From assembly GCA_945952465.1 (NCBI GenBank), contig CAMFIB010000001.1:682001-746000 (forward strand): a stretch of 64,000 bases of DNA. The letters are read 5' to 3'. Positions 1 through 7,872 of the stretch are shown here, one piece after another (position 1 is the first letter of the stretch; every line of letters starts with the position of its first letter). Source of the stretch: an uncultured Pseudomonadota bacterium (GTDB taxonomy: Bacteria > Pseudomonadota > Gammaproteobacteria > Burkholderiales > Burkholderiaceae_C). The translations under genes were made by a program, and so were the position numbers. Below the pieces are notes generated by a model. It did no database searches. It was not told the DNA's origin and worked only from the letters and a program-made list of their open reading frames with translations.

Positions 1-857
1 TGAAGATCGGCAAGCAGCTGGCGCCGGGCACTATCCGCAAGCGTGTCGAGTCGGTCGCACGGGCTCTGGACTGGTGGTGGCGCCGGCGCGAGCTGGTGCA
101 CGGGGAGCCCGCCCCAAAGAACCCGCTGCGAGGCCTGCCGCGCGGCTACAGCGTGGCCAACCAGGTGGAGGCTGAACTGCTGAAGGGGCAGGGTGTTGAG
201 CCTCGCGTGGACGTGCAGCGCGACCGTCGGCTCACGCCAGCCGAGGCGCAGCGTGTGGAGTTGGCCTTGTCGGGAGTCAAGCGTGAGGATCGAGAGCGTG
301 CGCTACCCTACGACCCAGCCTTCGCGCTGTTCTACCTGCTGATCGTGAACAGCGGGTTGCGCCTGTCGGAGGCGTTTACCCTGCCCGTGGCGCGCGTGAA
401 GCGGGAGGGGTTCATTGAGCTGGACGGCAGCAAGGGCCACCGGGGGAAAGTCAAGAGGAGGTTGGTGCCGCTCATTCCCGCGCTGGCAGGCCCACTGATC
501 GAGTGGTGTACTGGGCGGGAGGGCCTGGTCTTTCCGTTCTGGGACGGGACCAAAGAGGACAAGGCGCGCTGCTCGAGCCGCCTGTCCAGTAGATTCAAGA
601 CGCTGTTCACCTACGCGAACGTCGCGGACTTCGTCGAACACGACCTGCGCCACGAAGCAACCTGCAGGTGGTTCGAGATGCGCAGGTCGGACGGTGCATG
701 GCTTTTCTCGGAGACGGAGATCTGCAAGATCATGGGCTGGACCGACATGCGAATGGCCCTTCGCTACGCATCACTGCGGGGCGAGGACCTGGTCAAACGC
801 TTCAGTCAACTTGTGGCAGCACCGGCCGCAGCGGTTGAACCTTCACCGGCTGGCTGA
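1..857 (+). CDS. int: Tyrosine recombinase (phage integrase), 5' end outside window
   Basis: Site-specific recombinase that would integrate and excise the phage genome. The frame is open from base 3, so the gene begins upstream; 284 residues are visible. The catalytic set of the family is recognisable: Arg in NSGLRLSEA, Lys in the KGHRGKVKRR stretch, HDLRHE (His-x-x-Arg), Trp in GWTDMR replacing the usual second His, and the nucleophile Tyr in LRYASL near the C-terminus. It converges on the excisionase gene and overlaps its 3' end by 56 bp, which makes a compact int/xis pair. A GTG at 96 is only an internal possibility. Confidence 0.9.
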   Translation, partial: KIGKQLAPGTIRKRVESVARALDWWWRRRELVHGEPAPKNPLRGLPRGYSVANQVEAELLKGQGVEPRVDVQRDRRLTPAEAQRVELALSGVKREDRERALPYDPAFALFYLLIVNSGLRLSEAFTLPVARVKREGFIELDGSKGHRGKVKRRLVPLIPALAGPLIEWCTGREGLVFPFWDGTKEDKARCSSRLSSRFKTLFTYANVADFVEHDLRHEATCRWFEMRRSDGAWLFSETEICKIMGWTDMRMALRYASLRGEDLVKRFSQLVAAPAAAVEPSPAG

Positions 858-1095
858 GCGCCTGCGGCTTGGCTTGGGCGCTGCTGAAGCGAGCTTGTGA
901 CTCGACGACAGCCCAATGATCCACTGCTTGGAGCAGCGCGACGCGCGGAAAGATCCAACCCTCCCCCAGCTTGAGGCCGGGCAGGCGCCCCGCCCGCGCG
1001 TGGGTTTCGACCGTCGTGTCGGAGCACCGGAGCAAGTCAGCGACCTGCTGGGAGTCCAGAACCTCCGGTAGTTGGCAAGTTTGGCAGGTTTGCAT
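802..1095 (-). CDS. Excisionase-like helix-turn-helix protein
   Basis: 97-residue protein whose N-terminal half (LPEVLDSQQVADLLRCSD, then GRLPGLKLGEGWIFPRVAL) matches the MerR-like 'helix-turn-helix, excisionase family' fold: a recognition helix followed by the beta-hairpin wing with the G-x-x-W-x-F signature. Expected role is directing the integrase toward excision. The Ala/Gln/Pro-rich C-terminal tail overlaps the integrase 3' end on the other strand. Only a weak A-rich ribosome site precedes the ATG. Assignment rests on the fold motif and on the neighbouring integrase. Confidence 0.75.
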   Translation of the reverse strand: MQTCQTCQLPEVLDSQQVADLLRCSDTTVETHARAGRLPGLKLGEGWIFPRVALLQAVDHWAVVESQARFSSAQAKPQALSQPVKVQPLRPVLPQVD

Positions 1096-1111
1096 TTGTT
1101 ATTCTTTTTAT

Positions 1112-1139
1112 AGCAAACAACCCAGATAACGCACTGGGT
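1112..1139 (-). terminator. Possible terminator of the long leftward operon
   Basis: Six-base arms ACCCAG (1120-1125) and CTGGGT (1134-1139) lie just beyond the Rad50-like gene on the minus strand and are followed by a T-rich run. The stem is short, so it is a moderate candidate. Confidence 0.4.
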
Positions 1140-1150
1140 ACTGCGGCCTT

Positions 1151-3277
1151 TTACAGCGTGATGAGGTTGTCGGCCACGCTCTCCGTGGCGTCCTCGTGGC
1201 TGACCACGATGGTCTGGCGAAAGCCAGTCGTCGCGAGGAAGCCCAGCAGGTTTGCTGTGCGCTCGTCGTCCATCGCGGCGGTGGGCTCATCCAAGACCAG
1301 CAGGCCTGCCTGCGGCATGAAGGTGCGAACCAGTGCCACGCGGATGGCCAGACCCAGCACGTCGAGCGTGGACCCCGACAACGTCGAGGCCACATGCCCG
1401 TCCACCTTGAAGCCGTCGCTGGATTTGGTCACCGAGCTGGGCACACCACGCATCTCGCTGAAGTAGCGGCTCACCGCCCCCAACACCAGCGCCCAGAGGC
1501 GGTCGGCGATCAACGGGCGGGCGGCCTTGACGCGCTTCATCAACTCGTTGTTGAACGCCAGCACCTTCAGCTCGGCCCGGCGCTGCTGCAGCTGCAGCTC
1601 CGCGGCCTCCCGCATGCGCTGGGCGTGCTGCCACTCGCCCTTGATCCGGTTGCGCTCCTGCTCCGCGTTGCGGAAGGTCTCGCGGGTCCGGTTGTGGCTT
1701 TGGGTGGCTTCGAAGACTTTCGCTTCCCACGCAGTGACAGCGGCCTGCAGGTCGGCGATGGCAGGGGCAGGCGGCAGCGCCGCGACCTCCGCATCGACCG
1801 AGTCCTTGGCTGCCTTCGCCTCCAGCACCGCCTGCTCGGCGCGCTGCAGGTTCTGGCGCCACTGTTCGTGCGCGCGCACCGCCCCGTCAAGGTCGGTGAT
1901 CTGCTCTTCGAGCCCACGCATGTCGGCCGCCAGGTTCGTCGGCTCGCTCCCCACCCACGACGCTGTCGGGGGCACCGTGAACGTGCCGACCGCAACCTGT
2001 GCATGCTCGGCGAGCTGGCTGGCCAGCTGGATCAGCGCCTGCGACTTGCTGCGGTGCTCCTGATGCAGCGTGCAGTCAGCCTGCAGCTCTTTCGCGCGGG
2101 CTGCGGCTTGCGACGCCAACGCCTGGCTGTTTGCCGCCTTTTCGGCGTGAACCCGGTTGCGCTCGATCACCTCCGGAACGGCGCTGAAGTCCTTGCCACA
2201 GAAGGTACAGGAGCCGTGGTGCAGGGCGGCCTCGGCCAGCAGGTGGTCACGAGAGTGCTGCTGCTGCAGATCCAGCGCCGCGCGCGCACCGTCGGCCGCG
2301 GCCTTGATGTGGGCATCCAGTTGGGCTGGAACACCCTCGTAGACGTTGTCGGGACCCTTGGTGCCCTTGAACCGCTGAAACAGGCTGTAGACCTGCTCGG
2401 TTCGGCGCAACTCCGAAACTTGAGCCACGCGGCTCGCTCGCAGCGCCACATGGTCCGCCGGCAGGCCGGGCTCGGCCGGCAGCGCCATCACAGCCTTGAG
2501 CGTGTCGTTCACGCGCTGGTGACGCTCCTGCTGCCGGGCCAGCAGGCGGTCGCGGGTGCTCGCTGTGGCGTGACCAGCCTGCAGCTTGGCGCGCTCGGCC
2601 TTCAACTGCTCGGTAGCGTCGCCGAGGCAACGCTCGGTTTGAGCAGCCTCTGCGGAAGCCATGGCCACGGCTTGATCAAGGTCGGTGAAGTCGGGCTGCG
2701 TGCCGGCCGCCAATGAGTCCAGCGCTTCCTGTGCGCTGGCGATGGCCTGCTCGGCCGCCACAGTCGAGCCGGTGACCAGGCGGGCCTGCAGCAGTTCGAT
2801 CAACTCGTCCAGATGGCCCAGCTCGGCCATCTTCTCGATCAGCTCGGTCGTCGCCTTGGCGCCACCGGTCAGCGCGCCGCGGATTTCGCCTTGGTTGGCG
2901 AGGATCAGCTTCGGTGCGGTGCCGGCGTCCACGCTTAGCACCTCGCAGATGAAGCGCGTCGTCTCGACCTGCCCGGTGACCGTGCCGCCGTCGTAATTCA
3001 GCTCGGCACCTGACTTGCCGCGCACCATGCTGTACGACACACCGTCGACGGTGAAGTCCAGCTCGACCTTGAGGCTGTTGACGGGCTTACCCCAGGTCAC
3101 GAGGTTGTCGAGCGTTTCGGACACGCCCTTGGTGCCGAACAGCGCGTAGCAAATGGCTCGCAGAAGGGTGCTCTTTCCGGCCTCATTCGCAGCTCGGATG
3201 GCCGTCAGGCCCTCACGGAGGGCCACTTCGAGGTTCTCGTGCCGCTGGAAGTTATGCAGCTTGATTCGTGTGAGCAT
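1151..3277 (-). CDS. Rad50/SbcC-like ATPase, large subunit of an Mre11-Rad50-type nuclease
   Basis: 708-residue SMC-like ATPase. Walker A (NEAGKST) lies at about residues 31-37. Then comes a long helical arm with a CxxC zinc hook (CTFCGKDF) near residue 355, a second arm, an ABC signature (TLSGSTLDVLG) near 632 and Walker B (LLVLDEPTAAMDDE) near 662. This is the Rad50/SbcC order, at about the length of phage T4 gp46 relatives. I chose the ATG at 3277 (MLTRIKLHNFQ), not the upstream one in the same frame, because the family starts this way. It overlaps thyX by 26 bp. The partner nuclease is at 4623-5705. Expected job: DNA end processing and recombination-dependent replication. A near-match of the dispersed CCCCGACAAC motif lies at 2343-2353. 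Confidence 0.88.
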   Translation of the reverse strand: MLTRIKLHNFQRHENLEVALREGLTAIRAANEAGKSTLLRAICYALFGTKGVSETLDNLVTWGKPVNSLKVELDFTVDGVSYSMVRGKSGAELNYDGGTVTGQVETTRFICEVLSVDAGTAPKLILANQGEIRGALTGGAKATTELIEKMAELGHLDELIELLQARLVTGSTVAAEQAIASAQEALDSLAAGTQPDFTDLDQAVAMASAEAAQTERCLGDATEQLKAERAKLQAGHATASTRDRLLARQQERHQRVNDTLKAVMALPAEPGLPADHVALRASRVAQVSELRRTEQVYSLFQRFKGTKGPDNVYEGVPAQLDAHIKAAADGARAALDLQQQHSRDHLLAEAALHHGSCTFCGKDFSAVPEVIERNRVHAEKAANSQALASQAAARAKELQADCTLHQEHRSKSQALIQLASQLAEHAQVAVGTFTVPPTASWVGSEPTNLAADMRGLEEQITDLDGAVRAHEQWRQNLQRAEQAVLEAKAAKDSVDAEVAALPPAPAIADLQAAVTAWEAKVFEATQSHNRTRETFRNAEQERNRIKGEWQHAQRMREAAELQLQQRRAELKVLAFNNELMKRVKAARPLIADRLWALVLGAVSRYFSEMRGVPSSVTKSSDGFKVDGHVASTLSGSTLDVLGLAIRVALVRTFMPQAGLLVLDEPTAAMDDERTANLLGFLATTGFRQTIVVSHEDATESVADNLITL

Positions 3278-4121
3278 CGGTGGTGGTGTGAAGTTGGTTC
3301 TCGTGGAGCTGGCGCAGCTGCATCCAGCCCTTGAAGTTGCCGAAGGTGGTGTCGGCATGCTCGGTCGCCATGGCGGCGTGTTCGAGCGGCGACGCGTGAA
3401 TCGGGATCGAACCGGCCAGCCGGTTGAACAGGGCCAGGTCTTCCGTCAGGGTCGGGCTGGTGCCGTCGTGCTTGAGATACGAGACCCTCTCGCACCGGGC
3501 GGCGCACACCTTGGCCAGCACCACTGCATCGCTGGCGACATGGATGGAGGCGCGCTCGTCCTCGGAGATGTACGGCAAGTGCCACGCCTGTTGAATATCG
3601 TTGGGGTCGCGCACCACCGGGCTGCTGGCTTTGTGCGCGGTTCGCATCATGTTGGCCAGCAGCTGGAACTCGGGCTGGGCGTCCGGGTGGCAGCGCAGGT
3701 CGTAGAAGTGCTGCCATTCGGTAGCCGAGACGATGGTGCGCATCCACTGGAACGGCTCGAGCAGGCGGTTGGCGTGCTGCTTGTGCAGGCCGAGCGCGTG
3801 CAGTTCTTCGGCGAAGTAGGCGGCATGCTGAGCGGCGCGGTTCCACGAAGCGATGGCGGCGTCGCGCTTGTTCGGTGGAAGCTCGTCGGCCGCCTGCATG
3901 CCGGCCTGGTTGGCCCCCCATTTGATGGGGGCGGCCGGGTGCTTGCGCACCTGCTCGAGCATGACCTTGACCGGCACAGCGCGAGACGACATGGCGTTGC
4001 GACTGAACACGCGATGGGTCATGACCTCGGCGTGAATGAAGCGCGGGTATTGCAGCTGGTAGGTCACCAGCTCCTTGCCCTCCAGCGATTCGCTGTGGGC
4101 GATGATCTTGACGTCAAACAT
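3252..4121 (-). CDS. thyX: Flavin-dependent thymidylate synthase ThyX
   Basis: 289 residues. It methylates dUMP to dTMP using methylenetetrahydrofolate and FAD. The ThyX signature is seen as THRVFSRNAMSSR at residues 35-47, preceded by the typical LQYPRFIHAE; downstream RERVSYLKHD-like and SPLEHAA segments also fit the family. The ATG at 4121 matches the usual N-terminus (MFDVKIIAHSES) and overlaps the stop of the upstream HNH gene, so the 12 extra residues of the longer frame are rejected. It sits between the HNH gene and the Rad50-like gene and fits the dNTP supply functions nearby (NrdJ, dNTP hydrolase, MazG-like). Confidence 0.92.
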   Translation of the reverse strand: MFDVKIIAHSESLEGKELVTYQLQYPRFIHAEVMTHRVFSRNAMSSRAVPVKVMLEQVRKHPAAPIKWGANQAGMQAADELPPNKRDAAIASWNRAAQHAAYFAEELHALGLHKQHANRLLEPFQWMRTIVSATEWQHFYDLRCHPDAQPEFQLLANMMRTAHKASSPVVRDPNDIQQAWHLPYISEDERASIHVASDAVVLAKVCAARCERVSYLKHDGTSPTLTEDLALFNRLAGSIPIHASPLEHAAMATEHADTTFGNFKGWMQLRQLHENQLHTTTDAHTNQAA

Positions 4122-4629
4122 ATTCGGCTTTCCATCCTTTGTAGTTTTTGGCTGCACCTCGGGCGACTCGGTGAAGGCGATCGGCCGTGAGGCCGTTTTG
4201 ACGACAGAACCTGCTCAAGTTTCGAATTTGATGAGTCGTCCCATCAGGGCTGGTGACTCGATAGCAGCGCCCCCGCTGCTCGGCATCAAAGTTGCGAACG
4301 GAGTTGAGTGCGCGGTGGCTCGATGTCGCCCAGTAGAGGTTGTCGACACGGTTGTCAGTGAAGTCGTTCACCTTGTGCAGGACTTCGGTCGCCCCGATTG
4401 GCTGTGCCAGGAATGCTTGAGCAACGAGCCGATGCAGTTGAACGGTCTTGCTGCGACCCTGCCCAAAGCTCAGGGACACACGAAGTCGGCCATCCGTCCC
4501 GATCCAAGGTTTGAGGGGCCTGCGGGCTCGCTCCTTATTGTTCAGAAGACGGCAGATAGAGCCCTTGAAGGAAACCTGATACAGGTTCTCTAACCCCGGC
4601 ACGCCCACCCAAATCTCGTTTGTCAGCAT
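4114..4629 (-). CDS. HNH homing endonuclease with NUMOD4-like N-terminus
   Basis: 171 residues. The N-terminus (IWVGVPGLENLYQVS) fits the NUMOD4 DNA-binding motif. The middle (LHRLVAQAFL, then LHKVNDFTDNRVDNLYWAT) is the HNH_3-type nuclease core, with DNRVDNLYW matching the N..I/V-NL-W-T block. The C-terminal part (TSPDGTTHQIRNLSRFCRQNGL) resembles NUMOD1. The canonical first HNH residue region reads LHKVND rather than HIDGN, so activity may be altered. It lies between the Mre11-like and ThyX/Rad50-like genes with overlaps of 7-8 nt on both sides, as expected for a free-standing homing gene in an operon. Confidence 0.85.
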   Translation of the reverse strand: MLTNEIWVGVPGLENLYQVSFKGSICRLLNNKERARRPLKPWIGTDGRLRVSLSFGQGRSKTVQLHRLVAQAFLAQPIGATEVLHKVNDFTDNRVDNLYWATSSHRALNSVRNFDAEQRGRCYRVTSPDGTTHQIRNLSRFCRQNGLTADRLHRVARGAAKNYKGWKAEYV

Positions 4630-5705
4630 GCTGCTTCTTCCTTGATTCGGCGAACAACCGTCTGTTGATCGGGGGTCAGGTGCTCCAGCAGCAGTTCGAA
4701 AACATCCAGCGTGCGGATGTCCTCCAGCGACTCGGAGACCTCGGGTGTGTCGACCTGCGCCACCTGAACGGCGTTGGTGATCACGTAGGCGCCGTGGCGC
4801 TGACGCAGCTTGCTGATGGCGCTGGCGACGTCCGCGGCCTGCTCCGCCTCGGCGCGGCCGGTGATGCGGATGAACATGGCGTCTTCAGGCGCGCTGACCG
4901 TGTCGCTCCACGGTACTTCGGCGAACTTAGCGCCGTACGCACCGTCACGCGACCAGGTTGTCACGAACTCGTGGCCGCCGTCGGGCCGGATCACCATGAG
5001 CCGCTTGCGACCGTCGACCTGTGCCTCTCCGTGTGACAGGCAGTCGGCGATCGACGTGGGGAACTGGTTCCCGACAACGATCAGCTTGCCGGCAAAAGCA
5101 GTACGTCCTTGGTGCTCGTGGGCCAGCACCACGGTGATGCCGCGGTCCCGGAACCCGGCCACCCGGTCGCGCGTCAGATTCAGGCTGTGGTCCTGTTGGC
5201 CGGCGAACGGGTTATCGAAGTTGCAGTGGAGCAGCAGGTATTTCGTGCCATCAGGTACGGCATCGAGCGCCAGCTCGAACAGCGACTGGTTCGTCAGATG
5301 GGGGATGACGTAGATGTCGCCGCTCAGATCCGTGGGTTCGGTCACGAGTTGGAAGCGCCGGGGAAACGCCGATTCCAGCAGCGCGCCGATGAAGGCCACG
5401 GTGCCCAGCTTCGAGCTGTCCTTGCTGAGGTCGTGATTGCCGACGCACCAGATCAGCTGGCTGCGCTGACGTTCGGTCAGGAACTGGGCGGCGCTCCAGT
5501 AGACCTCCAGCGTGTCCGACAGCTCCAGATCGAAGGTATCAGTGAGGTCGCCATTCACGATGACGCGGTCACCGTCCTTGGCGTGGGCCATGAGCGTGCG
5601 GTGTTGCTCGTGGGCGTAAGCGCGAAGCGCGGCGGCAGACTTGGGTGTCGTGCCGCCGCTGCGCTGGACCCCAATGTGGAGATCGTTGCAAATATAGGTG
5701 TTCAT
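4623..5705 (-). CDS. Mre11/SbcD-like metallophosphoesterase nuclease subunit
   Basis: 360 residues. All metal-binding blocks of the calcineurin-like phosphoesterase fold are visible in order: NDLHIG (Asp8, His10), NGDLTD (51-56), GNHDLS (89-94), LLLHCN (His160) and LAHEHQ (His196, His198). In the Mre11/SbcD family this subunit supplies the DNA nuclease and pairs with the Rad50-like ATPase encoded downstream at 1151-3277. The start overlaps the preceding stop in an ATGA (5702-5705). The two subunits are separated by an HNH gene and thyX instead of being adjacent. Confidence 0.88.
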   Translation of the reverse strand: MNTYICNDLHIGVQRSGGTTPKSAAALRAYAHEQHRTLMAHAKDGDRVIVNGDLTDTFDLELSDTLEVYWSAAQFLTERQRSQLIWCVGNHDLSKDSSKLGTVAFIGALLESAFPRRFQLVTEPTDLSGDIYVIPHLTNQSLFELALDAVPDGTKYLLLHCNFDNPFAGQQDHSLNLTRDRVAGFRDRGITVVLAHEHQGRTAFAGKLIVVGNQFPTSIADCLSHGEAQVDGRKRLMVIRPDGGHEFVTTWSRDGAYGAKFAEVPWSDTVSAPEDAMFIRITGRAEAEQAADVASAISKLRQRHGAYVITNAVQVAQVDTPEVSESLEDIRTLDVFELLLEHLTPDQQTVVRRIKEEAAC

Positions 5706-5941
5706 GTGTCAGGGTTGGGTTTCTTCTTGCGGCGTTGACTCTGCATGTAGCTGTCCTGTTCGCGCCTCGCCGCGCGCTCGCTGACCTCAGAGGCTTCGCG
5801 CTCCTCCGGGCTCATGCGGCGTTTGGTCTGGCACAGGCCGCACTGGCTGCGAGGCATGCCCTTGGCGTCGCGCCAGACCTTGAAGCCCTCGGCCGGCTTG
5901 TGCTTGCAGCAGTATTGGCAGTAGCGCGTCTTCTGGTTCAC
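5702..5941 (-). CDS. Small zinc-ribbon protein, GTG start
   Basis: 79 residues, found as the C-terminal part of a longer open frame. The real start is the GTG at 5941, seven bases after a perfect GGAGG, and it overlaps the upstream stop as GTGA. Two Cys pairs (YCQYCC and CGLCQ) spaced by about 20 residues suggest a zinc ribbon, followed by a charged tail (SPEEREASEVSERAARREQ). The C-end overlaps the Mre11-like start in ATGA. Function unknown; its place among nuclease genes suggests nucleic-acid binding. Confidence 0.75.
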   Translation of the reverse strand: MNQKTRYCQYCCKHKPAEGFKVWRDAKGMPRSQCGLCQTKRRMSPEEREASEVSERAARREQDSYMQSQRRKKKPNPDT

Positions 5942-6390
5942 GCGAACGCCTCCGGCGCCGCGGCGCGCAGAGCTGCTTCCGGTGTCGGGAAGAGCGGCAG
6001 GGCGGTGAGGTTCCAGCTGCCCTTGTCGTTGGGTGCCATCAGGAACGGCACATCCAGGATGCGCCACTGGTCCAGCTCGGAGTGCAGGACCAGCACGTAG
6101 CACCGGCCGCCCGCGTTCTGGCGCAGGCGCAGGCGCGGCAGTTGGGTCAGCTTGTCGCGGGCCAGCCGGAAGTCGTGCTTGGTTTCCTTCGTCTCGATCA
6201 GACCGTGGCCAGCCGAGCAGAAGTAGTCGAAGTCGGCGGGGGCGGCCTTGATGATCCGTCCGGCCGCCTTGGTATCGGGCAGGCGGTTGGCTTCGTGGCC
6301 TGGCTGCTGGCCCCATGGCAGAAGGAATTTGCTGACAGCCCGTTCGGCGTCAGCGCCGCGGTCTGCGAAGCGGGAGGTGAAGCGTCCCAT
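5938..6390 (-). CDS. PD-(D/E)xK-like nuclease (resolvase/VRR-NUC type)
   Basis: 150 residues from the ATG at 6390, which shares its A with the methyltransferase stop (TGATG) and has a GGGGG ribosome site. The core reads DFDYFCSAGHGLIETKETKH, an Asp followed by Glu-x-Lys (ETK) typical of small restriction-like or Holliday-junction-resolving nucleases, then beta strands (RCYVLVLHS, WRILDVPFL). Between the methyltransferase and the Mre11-like gene a role in DNA processing is likely. The exact family was not settled by eye. Confidence 0.6.
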   Translation of the reverse strand: MGRFTSRFADRGADAERAVSKFLLPWGQQPGHEANRLPDTKAAGRIIKAAPADFDYFCSAGHGLIETKETKHDFRLARDKLTQLPRLRLRQNAGGRCYVLVLHSELDQWRILDVPFLMAPNDKGSWNLTALPLFPTPEAALRAAAPEAFA

Positions 6391-7004
6391 CAGTGCGCCC
6401 CCCACTGGCTGGCCATCGCGTCAGCGATGCCCGGGTAGGTGGCGCTGCGCTCCTTCCAGCGGTCATCCGACGGCGGCAGCTTGTTCTGCCCGCTGTCGGT
6501 CTGGTTGTCCCAGCGCATGACGTACTTGTCGCCGTAGATCACCAGACGAGGCGGCACCCAAGCGGTTGGTTTCAGCGGTTGCAGGCCGTGCAACCACAGG
6601 CAGGTGGCCTTGCTGGCATCAGCGCCGTACTGCCACGGCTGGATGATCTGTTCCGGCGGGCGGATACGGGTCGACAGACAGCCCACCGGGTTCTCGACGG
6701 CGCGCTTCGGAATGTGCGTGGAGCCCTCGATGAAGAGCCGAGCGAACTCGACGCCTTCCTCGGTCAGCTGCGCGCGGCCGGGACGGCGGGTGTTCCAGTG
6801 CAGCCCGCTGCTCGACAGGTAGGTGCAGGGCGGGTGCGCGATCAGGAGGTCCCACTGCTGGTTGAGGACGTCGCGGACGTCACCCTTGTAATGAGGGCCG
6901 GGCACTTCAGTGTCCAGCAGGTCACACGACATCGCGTCGTGCCCTGCGCGGAGGAACGCGTCACGGACGCGCCCACTGCTCTCGCAGGCAATCAAAACTT
7001 TCAT
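6390..7004 (-). CDS. DNA cytosine methyltransferase-like protein
   Basis: 204 residues. The N-terminus (MKVLIACESSGRVRDAF) is an AdoMet-binding Rossmann start, and AHPPCTYLSSSG at 56-67 contains the Pro-Cys of C5-cytosine methyltransferases (motif IV). This short class is common in phages and is usually annotated as DNA cytosine methyltransferase, although it lacks a full target-recognition domain. It is first in the gene run 7004 to 1151, in which every junction overlaps. The upstream 7043-7112 inverted pair of CCCCGACAA motifs probably controls it. Confidence 0.7.
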   Translation of the reverse strand: MKVLIACESSGRVRDAFLRAGHDAMSCDLLDTEVPGPHYKGDVRDVLNQQWDLLIAHPPCTYLSSSGLHWNTRRPGRAQLTEEGVEFARLFIEGSTHIPKRAVENPVGCLSTRIRPPEQIIQPWQYGADASKATCLWLHGLQPLKPTAWVPPRLVIYGDKYVMRWDNQTDSGQNKLPPSDDRWKERSATYPGIADAMASQWGAH

Positions 7005-7042
7005 AGGCCATCTCTTTGTTGTTCTTTTTGTGAGATGAAGAT

Positions 7043-7112
7043 CCCCGACAAGGGCACCGGTCTGGTCTCTGGTGCAAACCCACCAAAGCCCAGCTCCGTG
7101 CCCTTGTCGGGG
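7043..7112. promoter_or_regulatory. Perfect 15-bp inverted repeat carrying two CCCCGACAA motifs
   Basis: Arms at 7043-7057 and 7098-7112 are exact reverse complements, separated by 40 bases. Each arm contains the dispersed CCCCGACAAG motif. It lies in the 263-base stretch (7005-7267) ahead of the methyltransferase gene, where I see no convincing gene, so an operator or an RNA structure is the best reading. Confidence 0.6.
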
Positions 7113-7267
7113 TCACCAATCGCAGCTCTCGGCCATCTCAGCGGCTTCGCTGCTTTGCTTGGTCTCCCCAGCGAAAGGAAGGACCGGTTCACCAAGCTGC
7201 CGCGGTTGTCGCCCACTCACGGCTTACGGCAGCGCGTCTATCGCCCGCGCCAAGCATCAGGTGGAAG

Positions 7268-7405
7268 TCAGGTGCGGCCGCGCTTCGCGTCGATCCACGC
7301 CTTGAGACGGTGGAGCTGCCAACCTGCCCAGACGCCGATCAACAGCGCCAGGCCCATGGCCAGCACGACGTCACCGCGTCCTGCGAAGATGCCCACGGCG
7401 GTCAC
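7268..7405 (-). CDS. Small single-pass membrane protein, GTG start
   Basis: 45 residues beginning at a GTG that overlaps the lipoprotein stop (GTGA, 7402-7405). One hydrophobic helix (VVLAMGLALLIGVWAGW) is followed by a basic tail (HRLKAWIDAKRGRT). Pairing with a lipoprotein gene suggests an envelope role. Unknown function. Confidence 0.55.
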   Translation of the reverse strand: MTAVGIFAGRGDVVLAMGLALLIGVWAGWQLHRLKAWIDAKRGRT

Positions 7406-7827
7406 TTGCCGAGCTTCGGAAGGGGGAAGGGCACCTTCGCGGTGGGTTGGCACTTGCCTTCTTCCTGTGCCACCGGCAGCTTGACGAAGTCCTTCTCGAG
7501 GTAGCAGCCGATCGACGGGCTGACCGTGGAGCACATCGCGATGTACTTCTCGATCTCTTTGCCCTCGACCTTCATGATCGACACGGAAGCCCAGCCGTCG
7601 CCCTGCGGGCAGTCGGGCGTCTGCGTCGGGTCGCTGTGGCTGACGATCTTGTGGTCGGTGAAGCGCGGGTTCTCGGCCCGGTACAGCTTGGCGTTGTATT
7701 CGGCGTTGGCGCGGGACTGGGCACGCGCGTCTTCCAGCGTGTCGAACTTGGCTTCGGGCGCCTTCTGGCCGCAGGCGGCGAGCATGAAGACGGAAGCGGC
7801 GAGGGCGATGGGGTTGAGCTTTTTCAT
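7402..7827 (-). CDS. Lipoprotein of unknown function
   Basis: 141 residues with a classic lipoprotein signal: MKKLNPIALAASVFMLAACG, a basic start, a hydrophobic core and an LAAC lipobox with the modified Cys at 19. The mature part has four further Cys and no domain I recognise. Export to the envelope could mean superinfection exclusion or another lysogenic-conversion effect, but that is inference. It lies downstream of nrdJ and overlaps the next small membrane gene. Confidence 0.7.
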   Translation of the reverse strand: MKKLNPIALAASVFMLAACGQKAPEAKFDTLEDARAQSRANAEYNAKLYRAENPRFTDHKIVSHSDPTQTPDCPQGDGWASVSIMKVEGKEIEKYIAMCSTVSPSIGCYLEKDFVKLPVAQEEGKCQPTAKVPFPLPKLGK

Positions 7828-7872
7828 GGTCTTGTTCTTGTTGTGATGAAAATTGCAGGGGCCGGGCTTGGG

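Noticed and set aside
802-1150. Search for an attachment site beside int/xis
   Set aside because: No tRNA-like or duplicated core could be identified within the window; attP may lie outside or be too short to see.
7001-7216. 71-residue frame upstream of the methyltransferase, ending in ATGA
   Set aside because: The overlap is suggestive, but most of it is the inverted repeat of the dispersed motif, the GTG has no good ribosome site and the protein looks non-natural. I prefer a regulatory reading.
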